Positions 44,458 to 55,599 of a stretch of 64,000 bases of DNA are shown here, piece after piece. Within the stretch, counting starts at the first letter, position 1, and each line of letters opens with the position of its first letter. Origin of the DNA: Flectonema sp. DT1601 (lineage: Eukaryota; Euglenozoa; Diplonemea; Diplonemida; Diplonemidae); assembly GCA_964019425.1 (NCBI GenBank), contig OZ025803.1, positions 733,001 through 797,000 of the forward strand. Reading direction: 5' to 3'. The notes under the pieces were generated by a model, which did not search any database, had not been told where the DNA came from, and saw only the letters and a list, made by a program, of their open reading frames with translations. Both the position numbers and the translations under genes were made by a program.

Positions 44458-45418
44458 TGCGGTTATAGGATTGTCCTACTCATCGCGTTTTCCCTTCTCA
44501 GAGGGGACCACGTCAACATGGTTATTTCTTTTACCATTTAACACAGTCCCCCCTAAATAAATATCTCAAACTATTTAGTTATTTTATAAATGTTGTCGTA
44601 TTCTCAGAGAGAGGATAATCAAATTTCACGTCACATAACAAAAAAAAAAAAAATAATGAGTGCGGAAAACATAGGTTTTAAAACTTTTTTCTTGAACTAA
44701 ACTAAGATTACTGAGAAATCCACTATGGTAATCACTCTCAGTTTTCCGTAGTGAAGTAAGAAATGTTTTAGTGATAAGCCACTGAAGATTTCAAAAAAGT
44801 ACATCAATGAAAAAAAAGTAAAGCGTCAATATAATTCTCAAAAATAACAAAACTTGAAAAGAACAAAAAAAAAAAAATTACCACCATTTTCAGTTTAAAC
44901 GCTAATGTTATTAATTAATTCTTTTGTGAAAGAAAGAAAAAATAAATAAATATAATTACCAATGATCAAGGATTTCCTTGTTAATCCATGCTAACGATTT
45001 GAAACTGAAAAAATAGGGTTGGTTTTTGGGAGTTAGTGGGAGGGTCAATTGCTCTAGTATAATACAACTAAGTGAATTGTATTACAGCAAAGAGTGGGTA
45101 AAAATGTAGAAAAAATAGTAATAAACCTTATAATACTAAAAGATAAGTAAGAGAGTACTGAACAGTATTAGCACTGTGACAGTCAGTTCTGTAACGTAAT
45201 AAATGAAAACTGCGTCTGAAGTATCCAATCTTGTTTAAACCCTCAAAGAGGTGAAACTTTGATAATGTAAAAACCTTTCCCTTTTGTATAGGTAATGCAA
45301 ATTACCATAGATACCACACGTATAACAGTGCTGTGGGTGATCTTGTAGAGGGTGGAAGCTAACGGGTTGATAAATGTATGAGTACATTTATGACAATGAA
45401 ACGGGAGGATAAACTGCA

Positions 45419-46304
45419 TCATAAAACAACATAACGATAATTTAACATTAGTTTTAGATACAGTGTTCAGGTGTGATGCTTAACTAATCAAATTGTGTGA
45501 CAAGCATCTTAGTTAGCAAGCAGACTAGAATGAAGTTATTTATTTTTTCATGTTTATAAAAAAAATAAAAAAAAAAACATTATTCTTTTTGGTGATACGA
45601 AGCAAAGGAATGCATCCGTAGTTTGGTTCAGTTTATATTTAGCTTTCTAAAATAATTAAAAAGTACACAAGTAAGACTCAAGATGTGCAAATGGGAAGCA
45701 GAAATTCACATAGAACAACCCCATTAAGAAATAAAGAGCGCATACAGTTAGTGTTATTTTATTTTATTAGAAATTAGAAGGGAAAGAAAAAACAAAACTC
45801 AAAAAAAAAGAATATATATAAAGAAAATAGTACATAATAATTTAGCTAAACAAGTCACAATAATCAAGAGCTGCTGTATTCCAAGAGGCACTTATTGTAC
45901 CAATAAAACAAACAAACGGTGAATGTAACTTGATACTGTAAATAGGGTTTGGCCATCTAAAGAAGACCAATAAAGGATTGAGGTAAGTGTATGAATGCTG
46001 AAACGATTATTAACATAACGATAACTTAACGTCTGTTAGGAACACAGTGACTGAGTTTTTGAAGTAACTAATTAGGTTGAGAGAGAAATTTTTAAATAAT
46101 ATTTTAAAAGATTTGGATAAGAAATAATGCATGCTTGGAAGTTAGTGCAGGAAAACACTTTGCAAAGTTTCCACACTGTACTAAAGGAAAATAGAACAAT
46201 AATTGAGAGGAATATAAGGGTATATAAATGGTAAAAAGTAATATTTAATTTTGTTTCATAAAACAACATAAACGATAATTAAGCATTAGTTCTTATACAG
46301 TGAC
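45419..46304 (+). repeat. Repeat family F, three copies within 0.9 kb
   Basis: The core AACATAACGATAA-TTAA-C-TTAGT followed by ACAGTG occurs at about 45425-45470, 46011-46055 and 46264-46304. Neighbouring sequence differs, so this is a local diverged repeat rather than a simple tandem. Confidence 0.55.
45926..45970 (+). repeat. Dispersed repeat family A, short copy
   Basis: Carries TAACTTGATACTGTAA, GGTTTGGCCA and AAGACCAA, the two ends of the family A element with the middle missing. Confidence 0.5.
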
Positions 46305-46892
46305 TAAAGGTAATGTTAGTATAGGCATAACACTCTGCAATTTGACGTAAATACTTTACATTATAATAAATGTTTCTAACTTAGCTGCATACATCTCTTT
46401 TTCCGTAGTGCGGAATCGAGTTATTCAATTACGAATTAATAGTGAGCCCTGGGAAACCAAAAACCAGAGGTATAATGTAATACGGCAGAGTGTAGGTTTC
46501 ACCTACAAATTACTTCCTTAAATCAACAATTCTTTGAAAAAAAATAAGTTAGCAAAAATTGCTAGTTCGCAGCATACTACTGGCGGAGCACTCACCTTAA
46601 AGAACTCAAGGTAATGTTGTCCAGACTTCGGTTAGAAAACATGAGGGGGTTGCATAATTTAACAGATAATGCTGGGGCATCGACGGGTTTTGGGTGAAGA
46701 CATTTAATTGGCAAAGTCCAGAGAGGGGAGGTTCAATCATATGTGTCCCTCTATGTTCTATACGCGAACAAGTTAGAGTTCTCACAGAATTGACCTTCAT
46801 GGTTAAGGGTTACCTCAGTGTTTTCTACCTGTAGCTTATGGTACAGGAATGTACTTTCTTTCGAAACAAAATGACGTAAGACTCAAGGGAGG

Positions 46893-46934
46893 TTTGATCA
46901 AGTTCAGGGGGTAATTTGATCAAGTTCAGGAGGG
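46893..46934 (+). repeat. Short tandem duplication
   Basis: TTTGATCAAGTTCAGG occurs twice, 21 bp apart, each followed by a G run. Confidence 0.8.
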
Positions 46935-48378
46935 GGAAATGACAAAAAACAACAAAAAAAAAAAAAAAAGAACCGGTTAACTTCACTTACTATACTTTCG
47001 TGTTGTTTGTGCGCAACCGGAAAGAAGTACGCTACGACGTCTACCGCTTTATATTTTTATTTTTTTTAAAAAAAAAAAACCGTGCTATGCATTACATTTA
47101 TTACTACTAAAACCAAAACACTACTAAAATGGTTGCCACATCTATTACTGTTATTGTTATTATTATTATTTTTTTCCTTTTCAGGCAAGAACAATTATTC
47201 TTTAACAGCAGCATCAAAACAAATGTTGCTCTTTTTTTTTTTTTTTCATTATTATTATTTTTTTGTATTTTTTATTTTTTTTTTTTCTAGTGAATGAATC
47301 ACCGTTTTTTTTATCTAAAAATTAGTAAAAAATAAATATAAAAAAAAAAAAAAAAAGAACCGAAGTGAAAAAGTGGGAGCAAAGTGTCTTGAGCGTTTAT
47401 ACCTAACCAATATTTATTTGTTTGCGGTGCTGGGAATAAAAAAAACAACCTCATGAGAGAGGAATTCACCATCATTTCGGAAACTTTTGTGTTGAGATAC
47501 GACATTTCAGTAACATTTGCGTCGCATTAGATTTGCTTTTTTTTTTTTTTTTTTTTTTTTTTTTCCCTTCTCTTAAAGGGAAAAGAAGAACAAGGTAGGT
47601 AACAAAGCTAAAGGGAAAGGAAAAAAAAACTTTTGGAAAAAAAATGGAACTCACAGAGTCCGCATTTAGAATATGAAACTCGCACCAGTTGCGGGCAAAT
47701 CGTTACATCGAATCGCAATAAAAATATGCACTCGCAATGCGTAAGGGGCACACTTTTCAATGAACTAAATATAAAAGTTACTGAAATTCCCAACCTCAAT
47801 CTGCATTAAATGTTAAATTACTACGCATTTTGGAAACTCCTTTAGATGGTGTGCGAAGAAATGACCTTAAAATTACAACAAATGTGATTCACAATAAAAC
47901 TATTCAAAAAATAGTAGATTGGAACATTAGGTTTATTGTAAAAAAAAACAAAAATAGAAAATAGAAAATAGAAAAAAAAAAAAGAAAAACGTTTGAATTT
48001 AGTATTCTGAAATGTAGAATCATTTTATTTTCTTAACTTTACTTGCATGCGAAAATTGTAATTCTTGATATAGCTAAGGCCTGCCGTTATTCTTCTTGGT
48101 AGAAACGGAAGCCTTAAGAAGATAGTTCACCCTCATTTCAAAGAAATAATGCACGGAGGGAATAAGTAAATAAAAAAAAACGCAATTATAAGGTATTAAC
48201 ATCAATAATCTGAGAAAAAAAAGGAAAGGGGTTAATACAATTGAAAAGAAAGATAGAAAAGAAACTATAATTACTGGAACTACTAAGTTTTCTATCCTCT
48301 GACTATATAGAGATACACTCTGTCATTGTAACTCGAAGCATGAAGTTTAACAACCAGGATACAGTGACCTATTAGGAA

Positions 48379-48417
<39 letters not shown>

Positions 48418-49405
48418 CTATTATAACACAATTACATGTTAATATCCACCAATCCTGTTTTTTTCATGTCATCTGTTTTTTTTAAAACATGAAAACACTT
48501 TTTTACTGCTCCTCGATTGTCAGGTCAATAAAAAAAAAAAATAAAAAAAAAATATGAAAAAGGGCGATACGAACTCTGTTTGCTATGTTTTTTTTATTGT
48601 ATATGCAATGTTCATTGATTTGTTATGCTATGCTATGATATAAATATTCCTATTTTTTATTTAAAAAACAGGAGGGGAGTAGAATGGGGAAAAAGAAATT
48701 CCCTCCCGTGCATTCAACACGTGGACAAGAAAAACAGTAAATGTGTTAGTTTGCTACAAGTAGTTAATGTTTTATATACAATTGTTTACTAATTATTTGA
48801 AAACTAAAAGGGAAACAATTAAAAGCAGAGTCGGCATAATACTCAATTAATAAAAAAAATTAGATAACTTGTCCTAAGGCAAAAAAAAAAAAAAAAAAAA
48901 AATCAAAGTACGTATCACGTTGGGAGAATTCGTCGGAAGACGAAATATCGATCAATAGAAATGTCCAAACAAAAAAAAATTTTGTTTTGACTACATTTTT
49001 GCTTCTTGAAAAGAACAAAGAAACTTTAAGGTCTTTTTTATAAAGAGCGAAAACGTCTTTTTCTGGATGTCTGTACAGAAGAAGCTTTTATCAAGCACAC
49101 AACTAATAGCGCGGTTTTTTTTTTTTTTTTTTTTTTAATGTAGGCTATGCAACTGAGGGCAAGAGGAGACCTGATCTTTCAAGATTAGGTTCATCCTCAA
49201 AAAAAAAAAAAAAAAAAAAAAAACCAAAACTCTTTTTCAGGTATTATATCAAAAGAGTACTCGATGAGGGGAGGAGGAGGTTGAAAAAAAAGAAATCTTT
49301 CCCTTTCTTTCTTGAAAAGACGGGGGAAAAAAAAAAAAAAAGAAACGTAATTACGTACACTGAGGCTCCACCACCCAAGTGGTTGGCATGTATAGAAGAA
49401 GCCTT

Positions 49406-50818
49406 TCAAAGAGGTCTGAATTGCAAGTTACCTGCTGATTGCTGAACACCTTCAAAGACGATAGGGTTTCCTCGTCCATTACCGCGAAGCATTGTTTGCA
49501 ATTGTTTACCACGAAACAGATCGGATCCAATGAAGGCTGAATTATTAAGACAACACAGTTGGTTAATACAAGTTCCACGAAGAAAATTACTACCAATGGA
49601 ACGAACGTTTTCATACGCAGATAAATCAATACGCGATAAAGACTCACATCCACATAGAAAATCGTTTCCGATGTAAGTAATCTTACACCCAGGAAGTAGC
49701 ACTTCAGTAATTGATTTACAGCCGTGCAAGAATGAGTCTCCGATGGATTTTAGTTTTTTAGTACCGGAGATGTCCGCTTTTACGACGGATTTGCAAGCAA
49801 ATAGGAATCTATCAGGTATTTTATTTAATTTGAAACCAGATGTTAAAACGGTATTTAAAGAGGTGCAATCTCTAAGAAAGTCTTCTCCAACATGAGAGAT
49901 GTTACGAGAAGCAGTCAAGTCAACGACAGCTAACGACTTGCACTCTTGTAAGAAAGAGTTCCCGATGCTTACAAGCTTTGTAAAGGACGATACATTTATT
50001 TCTTCTAAAGAGCTGCAATTGTACAGGAATAAATTTCCAATAGAAGATACGTTTTTAAAGGCAGACAAATCAACATTTGTGAGAGACGAGCACCCATACA
50101 AAAACAGATCTCCAACAGTCTCAACTTTGTTGAATGAAGAAAGATCAACTGACGTAAGAGACTCGCAAACTCCCAGAAAATTGCTGCCAATACTTGTGAC
50201 GTTAGTAAGACCTGATAAGTCTAAGTCAACAAGAGAGGAACACTCCCATAAAAAGTCATACCCAATTGATACAACAGCACACATGGTTGGTAAGTGTAGT
50301 TCTGTGATGAATTCACAACCAGACAAGAATCCATCAGCAATGGATCTCACAAAGCTAATCCCATCCAAGTTCAGTGTCTTTACTTCTGACCCGGCTAGAA
50401 ATCTTTCTTCTACTGCGGTGATTGTAGGGTCTGGTTTGCAGAATGAAAGTTTGTTTATTGTTTCTGAAATCCAATTACTTTCAAATCTAAGAAAACCATT
50501 AACTACGAAGCTACCTGTATCAAGACGCAAATCATAATTGGTAGGAAGCTTCATTCTGAGACTACTGTCTGTGAACCATTCCAACGTAAAGAGTGACTTC
50601 ATGTGTATCGTCAACTCCGCACCAATATCAACACCTTTTGATAGAAGTGAGCTATGAGGAGAAAGGTATTCCTCCTCAAAAAACAACTCAAGTAGTTGGC
50701 TGTGTACTCCCCATTCTTCAGCTGCATATTTAATAGCGTGACATACGAGTGTTTTCTCCTCCATCGAAAAAAGAACACAGGGATACGATCCCTCGTGACA
50801 TTCAATGGTGACTTCCAT
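49406..50818 (-). CDS. Ubiquitin-like domain plus BspA-type LRR protein
   Basis: A 470-aa intronless protein. Residues 1-75 look like a ubiquitin-like fold (VTIECHEGSYPCVLFSMEEK...GAELTI, with a charged surface and a central helix). Residues about 130-440 are roughly twelve BspA/LRR_5 repeats of 23-24 residues with the pattern C-x-SL-x-x-VDLS-x-x-x-x-V-x-SIG-x-x-FL-x-x. Such repeats form a curved beta-solenoid for protein binding and are much expanded in protists and some bacteria. There is no signal peptide, so it is probably intracellular, unlike bacterial BspA. A ubiquitin-like head on such repeats hints at a role in ubiquitin-type pathways, which is only a guess. An acceptor (CAAAACAG) lies 11 nt before the ATG. 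Confidence 0.82.
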   Translation of the reverse strand: MEVTIECHEGSYPCVLFSMEEKTLVCHAIKYAAEEWGVHSQLLELFFEEEYLSPHSSLLSKGVDIGAELTIHMKSLFTLEWFTDSSLRMKLPTNYDLRLDTGSFVVNGFLRFESNWISETINKLSFCKPDPTITAVEERFLAGSEVKTLNLDGISFVRSIADGFLSGCEFITELHLPTMCAVVSIGYDFLWECSSLVDLDLSGLTNVTSIGSNFLGVCESLTSVDLSSFNKVETVGDLFLYGCSSLTNVDLSAFKNVSSIGNLFLYNCSSLEEINVSSFTKLVSIGNSFLQECKSLAVVDLTASRNISHVGEDFLRDCTSLNTVLTSGFKLNKIPDRFLFACKSVVKADISGTKKLKSIGDSFLHGCKSITEVLLPGCKITYIGNDFLCGCESLSRIDLSAYENVRSIGSNFLRGTCINQLCCLNNSAFIGSDLFRGKQLQTMLRGNGRGNPIVFEGVQQSAGNLQFRPL

Positions 50819-50958
50819 ATTTAGTATATCTGTTTTGTGTTTTTTTTTTGAGAAGAGAGTTTAAAGAAAAAAAAATCAAAAACACAACTGAAATGTCAAT
50901 TCATTGATATGATCGAAACTTACGACTGTAATCCTGTTTTGAGTAAATAACAAATAAT

Positions 50959-50993
<35 letters not shown>

Positions 50994-51162
50994 ATAATCC
51001 AAAACAATATTACGTGACCGACTACTAGTCGTCTTAAGTGTCGATTTTAGGGTCAGTATTCTTTTTTTTTTTTTTTCCTTCTTTTTTCCCCCAAATTCCC
51101 AAAAGAAAACATCTGCGGTTCGCTACTCTTGTAAAGTAGGTAAGGGGTTTTTTTTATGCAAA

Positions 51163-51193
<31 letters not shown>

Positions 51194-51869
51194 CTTCCTG
51201 AGAAGCGACAAGGTCGAGAAGCAAAACATGGCGTTCCCATCTACGAATTTGATTATAAAAAACAGCGAGAAAAGGGAAATACACAAAACTTTTACTTTAC
51301 ATTAGCAGCTGATTACTAAAACTAATTTAATATACCACTTCATCGGCTGGAAGTAGCTGAATACTCGCTTAGTATCCTTGATCCCCTTTAGTGCTAATCA
51401 CCATTTTTTTTTTATATAAAAATTATTTACACACGTGTACTAAAGTAACACTAAAATGTAATTAAGGTCAATAAAGAAAAGGGAGGGGGAAGAGGGGAAG
51501 GCAAGAAAAATGAAAACTATAGCATCATAGAAGAAAAACAGATTTTCACAAATAACCAGATGTGATCTTGAAATACCAATGCAGCACACTTAGTTAGTTA
51601 GTCGATTAGGAACAGTGAATCACAACAAAGATTAAAACAATAGAGCACACAAAAATGATATCAAACGTAAGGAAGCACAACACAGCAAGATATGTGTAGC
51701 CTGCTTCACTCTCAATTTTCCACAGCGATCTCGTTTTAAGAGAGGGAAAATAAGTGTTTTTTAGGTAGCTAATACAGATGGTAGCCAACAGCTCTTTGAA
51801 TAAAATAGGCAAAAAACAAAACATAAACTTAACAAAAACAAAAAAAAAACAAAACAAAAAAACGGTGGG

Positions 51870-51961
51870 GTAGCTTGATACTATGATTAAATAAAAAGCA
51901 ACTTGAAAATCGGCTAAAAACGAATAAAGGGTTCCGCCAAACCTGATTGCTATGAAAAGAG
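51870..51961 (+). repeat. Dispersed repeat family A, copy 2
   Basis: About 92 bp, by eye roughly four-fifths identical to the copy at 35843, in the same orientation. Confidence 0.65.
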
Positions 51962-52967
51962 ACGTATCGATAAAATCCCATACATGCCATTGAGGGACTA
52001 AACGGGAAAGTCAAGTTCCAGGAAACAGCTCACGGAATAAGTAACTCACACTTCAATTGCAGTCACTATACCCCTTGCTGCATGCCTTGCTTTAATTATA
52101 CCAAGGCATAATTAAAACAAAGACTGCGACCATGCGATGCATGCTCGCAAAACAGATCGTAACCTTACCCCGGTAACAAGAAATGCTTTTTTCTTAGCGT
52201 GCCTTCATCTGCTCAGCTAATTGGATCAACAAGCAACAGAAAAGAGACGATTATAAGAGCAAGCAATTTTTCTATCCACTAGAAAAAAGCAAAACAGTTG
52301 ATGTTTTGCTTTCGAACGAAAAACGTCAAGTGACTTCAACTGAGAAAGCTAATGGAGGCTTACGTGTGTTGCCCAACATTCTTTTTTAATTCTTAGAATA
52401 CTTGGTTAAATGTTTTTTTTAAATTAAAAAAAAAAGGAAGGAAGAGGAGGTATATAATGTATCTGTGCAGTGCATACGCACTATCGAAAAAAAATTAATT
52501 AAAAAATTAGAACAAAAGACAAAAAAATCCCAAAAAAAAGCAACAAGTTAGCATCGCACAAAAGTATATAAAGCGGTAAAGAAATGCTCAAATACCAAAT
52601 ATTTTATTGAGAGTTTAGATTGAACCACTGAAAGCCTTACGGAAAGAGTTCACTGGGATAGGAGAAAGTGTACAGGCAGCGAGTTAGATAACTGCGCTTT
52701 CCGAAGACTTGACGAGGAGAACATTGCAAACCGACAATAAAATACAAAATCAAGGCCAAGACACAAAATTGTAAAAAAAAAAAAAAAAAAGGGGGGACCC
52801 TCATCCCTGCGAATAGTTGCTTCAATACACTTTATGGTACCGCTGCCTGATTATTTTTTTTTTACATATTTATTTTATTTTATTTTATTTTTTTTTTTTT
52901 TTTGCACATCAAAAACTCACATGAAACAACACTGAGACTGGAAAGCTAAAAAAAAAAAAAAAAAAAC

Positions 52968-52993
52968 TAATAATAATAATAATAATAATAATA
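52968..52993 (+). repeat. TAA microsatellite
   Basis: About nine uninterrupted TAA units directly after an A run. Confidence 0.9.
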
Positions 52994-53570
52994 ACAATAA
53001 AAAAAAAAGCGAAATTTTCGACATGGCCTAATTAGTGATGAAAACAACGAACCAGAAATCAGGTTAGATACCGACACATCAGTTTGGTTTAAAAATAAAA
53101 AAAAATAAAAAATTTGATAAAAAAAAGATTTTTTTTTTAAGTGAATCTCTCCTTCACAATTTTTTTGTGGCTGGTAAAATTAGATAAAAAAAAAAAAGGG
53201 CAACAAAATAATAATAATAAATTATAATAATAAAAAAATTAAATAATAACAATAAGTCACTTTAAGTCCAGGAGAATTTCCCGCTTAGAAAAAATAAGAT
53301 ATATTAAGAGCAGAGATAGTGCTTTCGGATCATAATATCAAACAATATTAGATAGAGGGGAGGGGGAGTCGTAATTGGAACAAACTTTTAGAATAACTAA
53401 ATTCATACATTATTTAATCATAGAACTTAGAATGAAGAGTCCAATTGGAGAGTTTTATTAACATCTTCCAAACCAGTCAGCAGGCAGATCATTTTGTAAT
53501 TACAAAAAAAAAAAAAAAATAGATCAAATTTGCTTTCAGTAATTCGTCTTACGATTATTAAAACGAAATC

Positions 53571-54395
53571 TTATCTCTGACACCGTTTTCTGTACCAACG
53601 CTGAATTACAATAACCTGCTTTCCCACTAACCATTCACTCCGAAGAGCATCCGCAGCAGTTAAACGGCTCAGTGGATCTTTCACAAGCAAGCGTCTCATA
53701 AAAGACTGGCCCACTGAAGAGAGATTTGATACTTTTCTGGGTAACTGATGAGCCTTTAACATCTGTGAGTACAGCTGATGATCAGTTCCTTCCCAAGGAT
53801 ATTTTAATGTTAGTAGTATGTACATTATAACACCAACAGCGAACATATCTGCGGCTGGTATTTCGTACCCAGCTCGAGAGGTTTGTTTATTATTTTGAAT
53901 TGATTGTTTGATAATCTCAGGAGCTCTATATATCGAAGTTCCCACGACGTCATTATCTTTGGTACTTCGATCAAAATGGATTGAGAATCCAAAATCACAC
54001 AAAACAACAGACTCAGCACACTCATCAAGAAGGACATTTTCCAACTTCACATCACGATGTGCGATTCCCATCTCATGAGTGTGATTAAGTCCCATTAAAA
54101 CTTGTCTTATAACATCTTTGGTTAAGTCTTCAGTAAACGCTCCCTTTTTCATTAAAAAATCAAACAAATCGCATTCCTTCTTCTCGAGTACGAGTTCCTC
54201 ATCGACAAGGTAGCTTCTGATAATATTTTTGTGTAGGAGGTATTTTAGTATAATCTTTTCCCTATCGATATAATGGTCAGTCTCTTCACTATTACCCCTT
54301 TTAACTACCGTCTCTGAGGGAACTCCAGCGACTGTGGCCTGCAAAATAGATGCAGTGGTGCCGGAATGAATCACAGCTCCCGATGTGATTTTCAT
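53571..54395 (-). CDS. Protein kinase with C-terminal IQ motif
   Basis: A 274-aa protein that is almost entirely a kinase domain, related to the CAMK/AGC side of the Ser/Thr kinases. The Gly loop is poor (SGAVIHSGTTASIL). Lys32 (TVVKRG), Glu46, HRDVKLENVLL (113-123), DFGFS (134-138) and GTSIYRAPE (152-160) are intact, so an active enzyme is expected. After the C-lobe the last residues, VIVIQRWYRKRCQR, look like an IQ motif that would bind calmodulin or a calmodulin-like EF-hand protein. The likely regulation is therefore by calcium (inference). The ATG follows an A-rich leader. An acceptor (CCCCATCCAG) is 52 nt upstream. Confidence 0.85.
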   Translation of the reverse strand: MKITSGAVIHSGTTASILQATVAGVPSETVVKRGNSEETDHYIDREKIILKYLLHKNIIRSYLVDEELVLEKKECDLFDFLMKKGAFTEDLTKDVIRQVLMGLNHTHEMGIAHRDVKLENVLLDECAESVVLCDFGFSIHFDRSTKDNDVVGTSIYRAPEIIKQSIQNNKQTSRAGYEIPAADMFAVGVIMYILLTLKYPWEGTDHQLYSQMLKAHQLPRKVSNLSSVGQSFMRRLLVKDPLSRLTAADALRSEWLVGKQVIVIQRWYRKRCQR

Positions 54396-54758
54396 TTTTT
54401 CGTTTTTTTCGTTTTTTTTTTTTTTTTTTCGTTCTTCCCGACAGTCGCTGGATGGGGAATATAAGGCTGAATGTGTTTTATTTTTATTTTTATTTTTTTA
54501 TTTTTTTATTTTTTTTCCCCTCGATGAATTTATTCATACAATAATAGTTTCTTAATTCACAAACGTCATCAGTATGAAAGCAATCCTGTAGTCGGAAGAT
54601 GGAGTGAACTGTTGTTTAGTCTTCTAGTGTAGAACGCTACCAGACTGATCAATAATTATTTCTTTACGTTCGTTATTTTGTAATCTGCTGCAGTTACTAC
54701 TTCGACACTATAATTTAAAACTTTTTTTTTTTTTTTTTTTTTTTTCATGGCCAAATAT
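54396..54758. other. Short spacer
   Basis: About 360 bp with T runs, including the A-rich leader of the kinase on the minus strand and a T run near 54722-54745. Nothing else seen. Confidence 0.4.
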
Positions 54759-55057
54759 CTATTCTTCAGCGGCGGCGTCATCACCCAAATCGATGTTGTA
54801 ATAACGTAGTTGGTAGTCGTGTTTTCCGTTTGCGACTGGTCTGAAATAGTCTCTCAATTTTTCTCTCTTCAGGAACTTTCTCGTTAGATATTTTAGGTAT
54901 CTCTTTGCGAATAAAACCTGCGATGTTGTTGTTGCTATATATGATAATACAATCAACTCAGATTAAGAATTGCTATACATCATAGTGCAACAAGGAGGAA
55001 CTCAGTGATGGGCATCCTCCCTCCAGCATTTGAGATCTATGTCTTAAAAGAGATAAA

Positions 55058-55090
<33 letters not shown>

Positions 55091-55355
55091 ATACCTGAAA
55101 CTTGGTAATTAAAATTTGATTGTCCGACAATGAAATTTTTACTTTGTTACCAAGCTGACCAGTTTTTCCATTAATTTTTAAGTTTTCGGTGATGTAGGCT
55201 TCGAATTTTTTCATCGTTTCAGTATCGATCAACTCATCTGAACAAGGGATCGAACAGTCAATCTTGTATATTAGTTTACCCTGTTCCGCACGCTTAGCAC
55301 GGGAGTCTAAGTGAGTTGATCTCTTGTTGGCTTTCTTTAAGGTTTGCTTCGGCAT
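54759..55355 (-). CDS. RPL22: Large-subunit ribosomal protein eL22, two exons
   Basis: Exon 1 is 55355-55095 and exon 2 is 54917-54759, with a phase-0 intron of 177 nt (GTATGT...ATCGCAG). The product is 139 aa, slightly longer than usual for eL22 (about 128). The sequence matches closely: FKIDCSIP-like start ([15 protein letters not shown]), [18 protein letters not shown] in the middle and, across the splice, [22 protein letters not shown] with [15 protein letters not shown] near the end, then an acidic tail ([10 protein letters not shown]). It is a component of the 60S ribosomal subunit near the peptide exit side. A run of about 30 T bases on the coding strand sits in the intron close to the donor. 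An acceptor, TATTCTCAAG, lies 19 nt before the ATG. Confidence 0.96.
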
Positions 55356-55599
55356 TGTTGTTAGTTATAAAGATCTTGAGAATACAAAAATAAAAAAAAT
55401 TACAACAAAGAAAATACCCAAACAAAACTCACACTGAAGACGTAGATTACTACATCCATAACTTATGGTTAAAATACTATCAAAAGAATTCTTAGTCTCA
55501 ATAAAGACACAATTCGTGTAAAAGGAACTCCCTGTAAAGGGAGTCTTTGAAAATATGTTTTAAGTCTGAGCAAGTGCATTATTTAAAAATATCAGACAG

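Larger units (their letters stand above)
39841..49405. other. Gene desert of 9.6 kb with dispersed degenerate repeats
   Basis: No gene can be supported on either strand. Frames are short and dominated by A/T runs. The DNA contains A or T runs up to 36 bases (48382-48417), and several families of diverged repeats (D, E, F and one copy of B) are listed separately. A less AT-rich stretch at about 43080-43900 and another at about 46560-46960 look different from the rest and may be decayed genes or RNA genes, but I recognise nothing in them. Confidence 0.55.
50819..53570. other. Spacer, 2.75 kb, A/T runs and microsatellites
   Basis: No gene supported. It contains a 31-base A run (50960-50990), dispersed repeat A copy 2 and a TAA microsatellite at about 52968-52993, with a weaker one at about 53208-53250. 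Confidence 0.5.

Noticed and set aside
39841-49405. Retroelements, virus-like elements or transposase genes in the desert
   Set aside because: No reverse transcriptase, integrase, transposase or capsid-like frame and no long terminal repeats were seen in the desert or elsewhere in the window.
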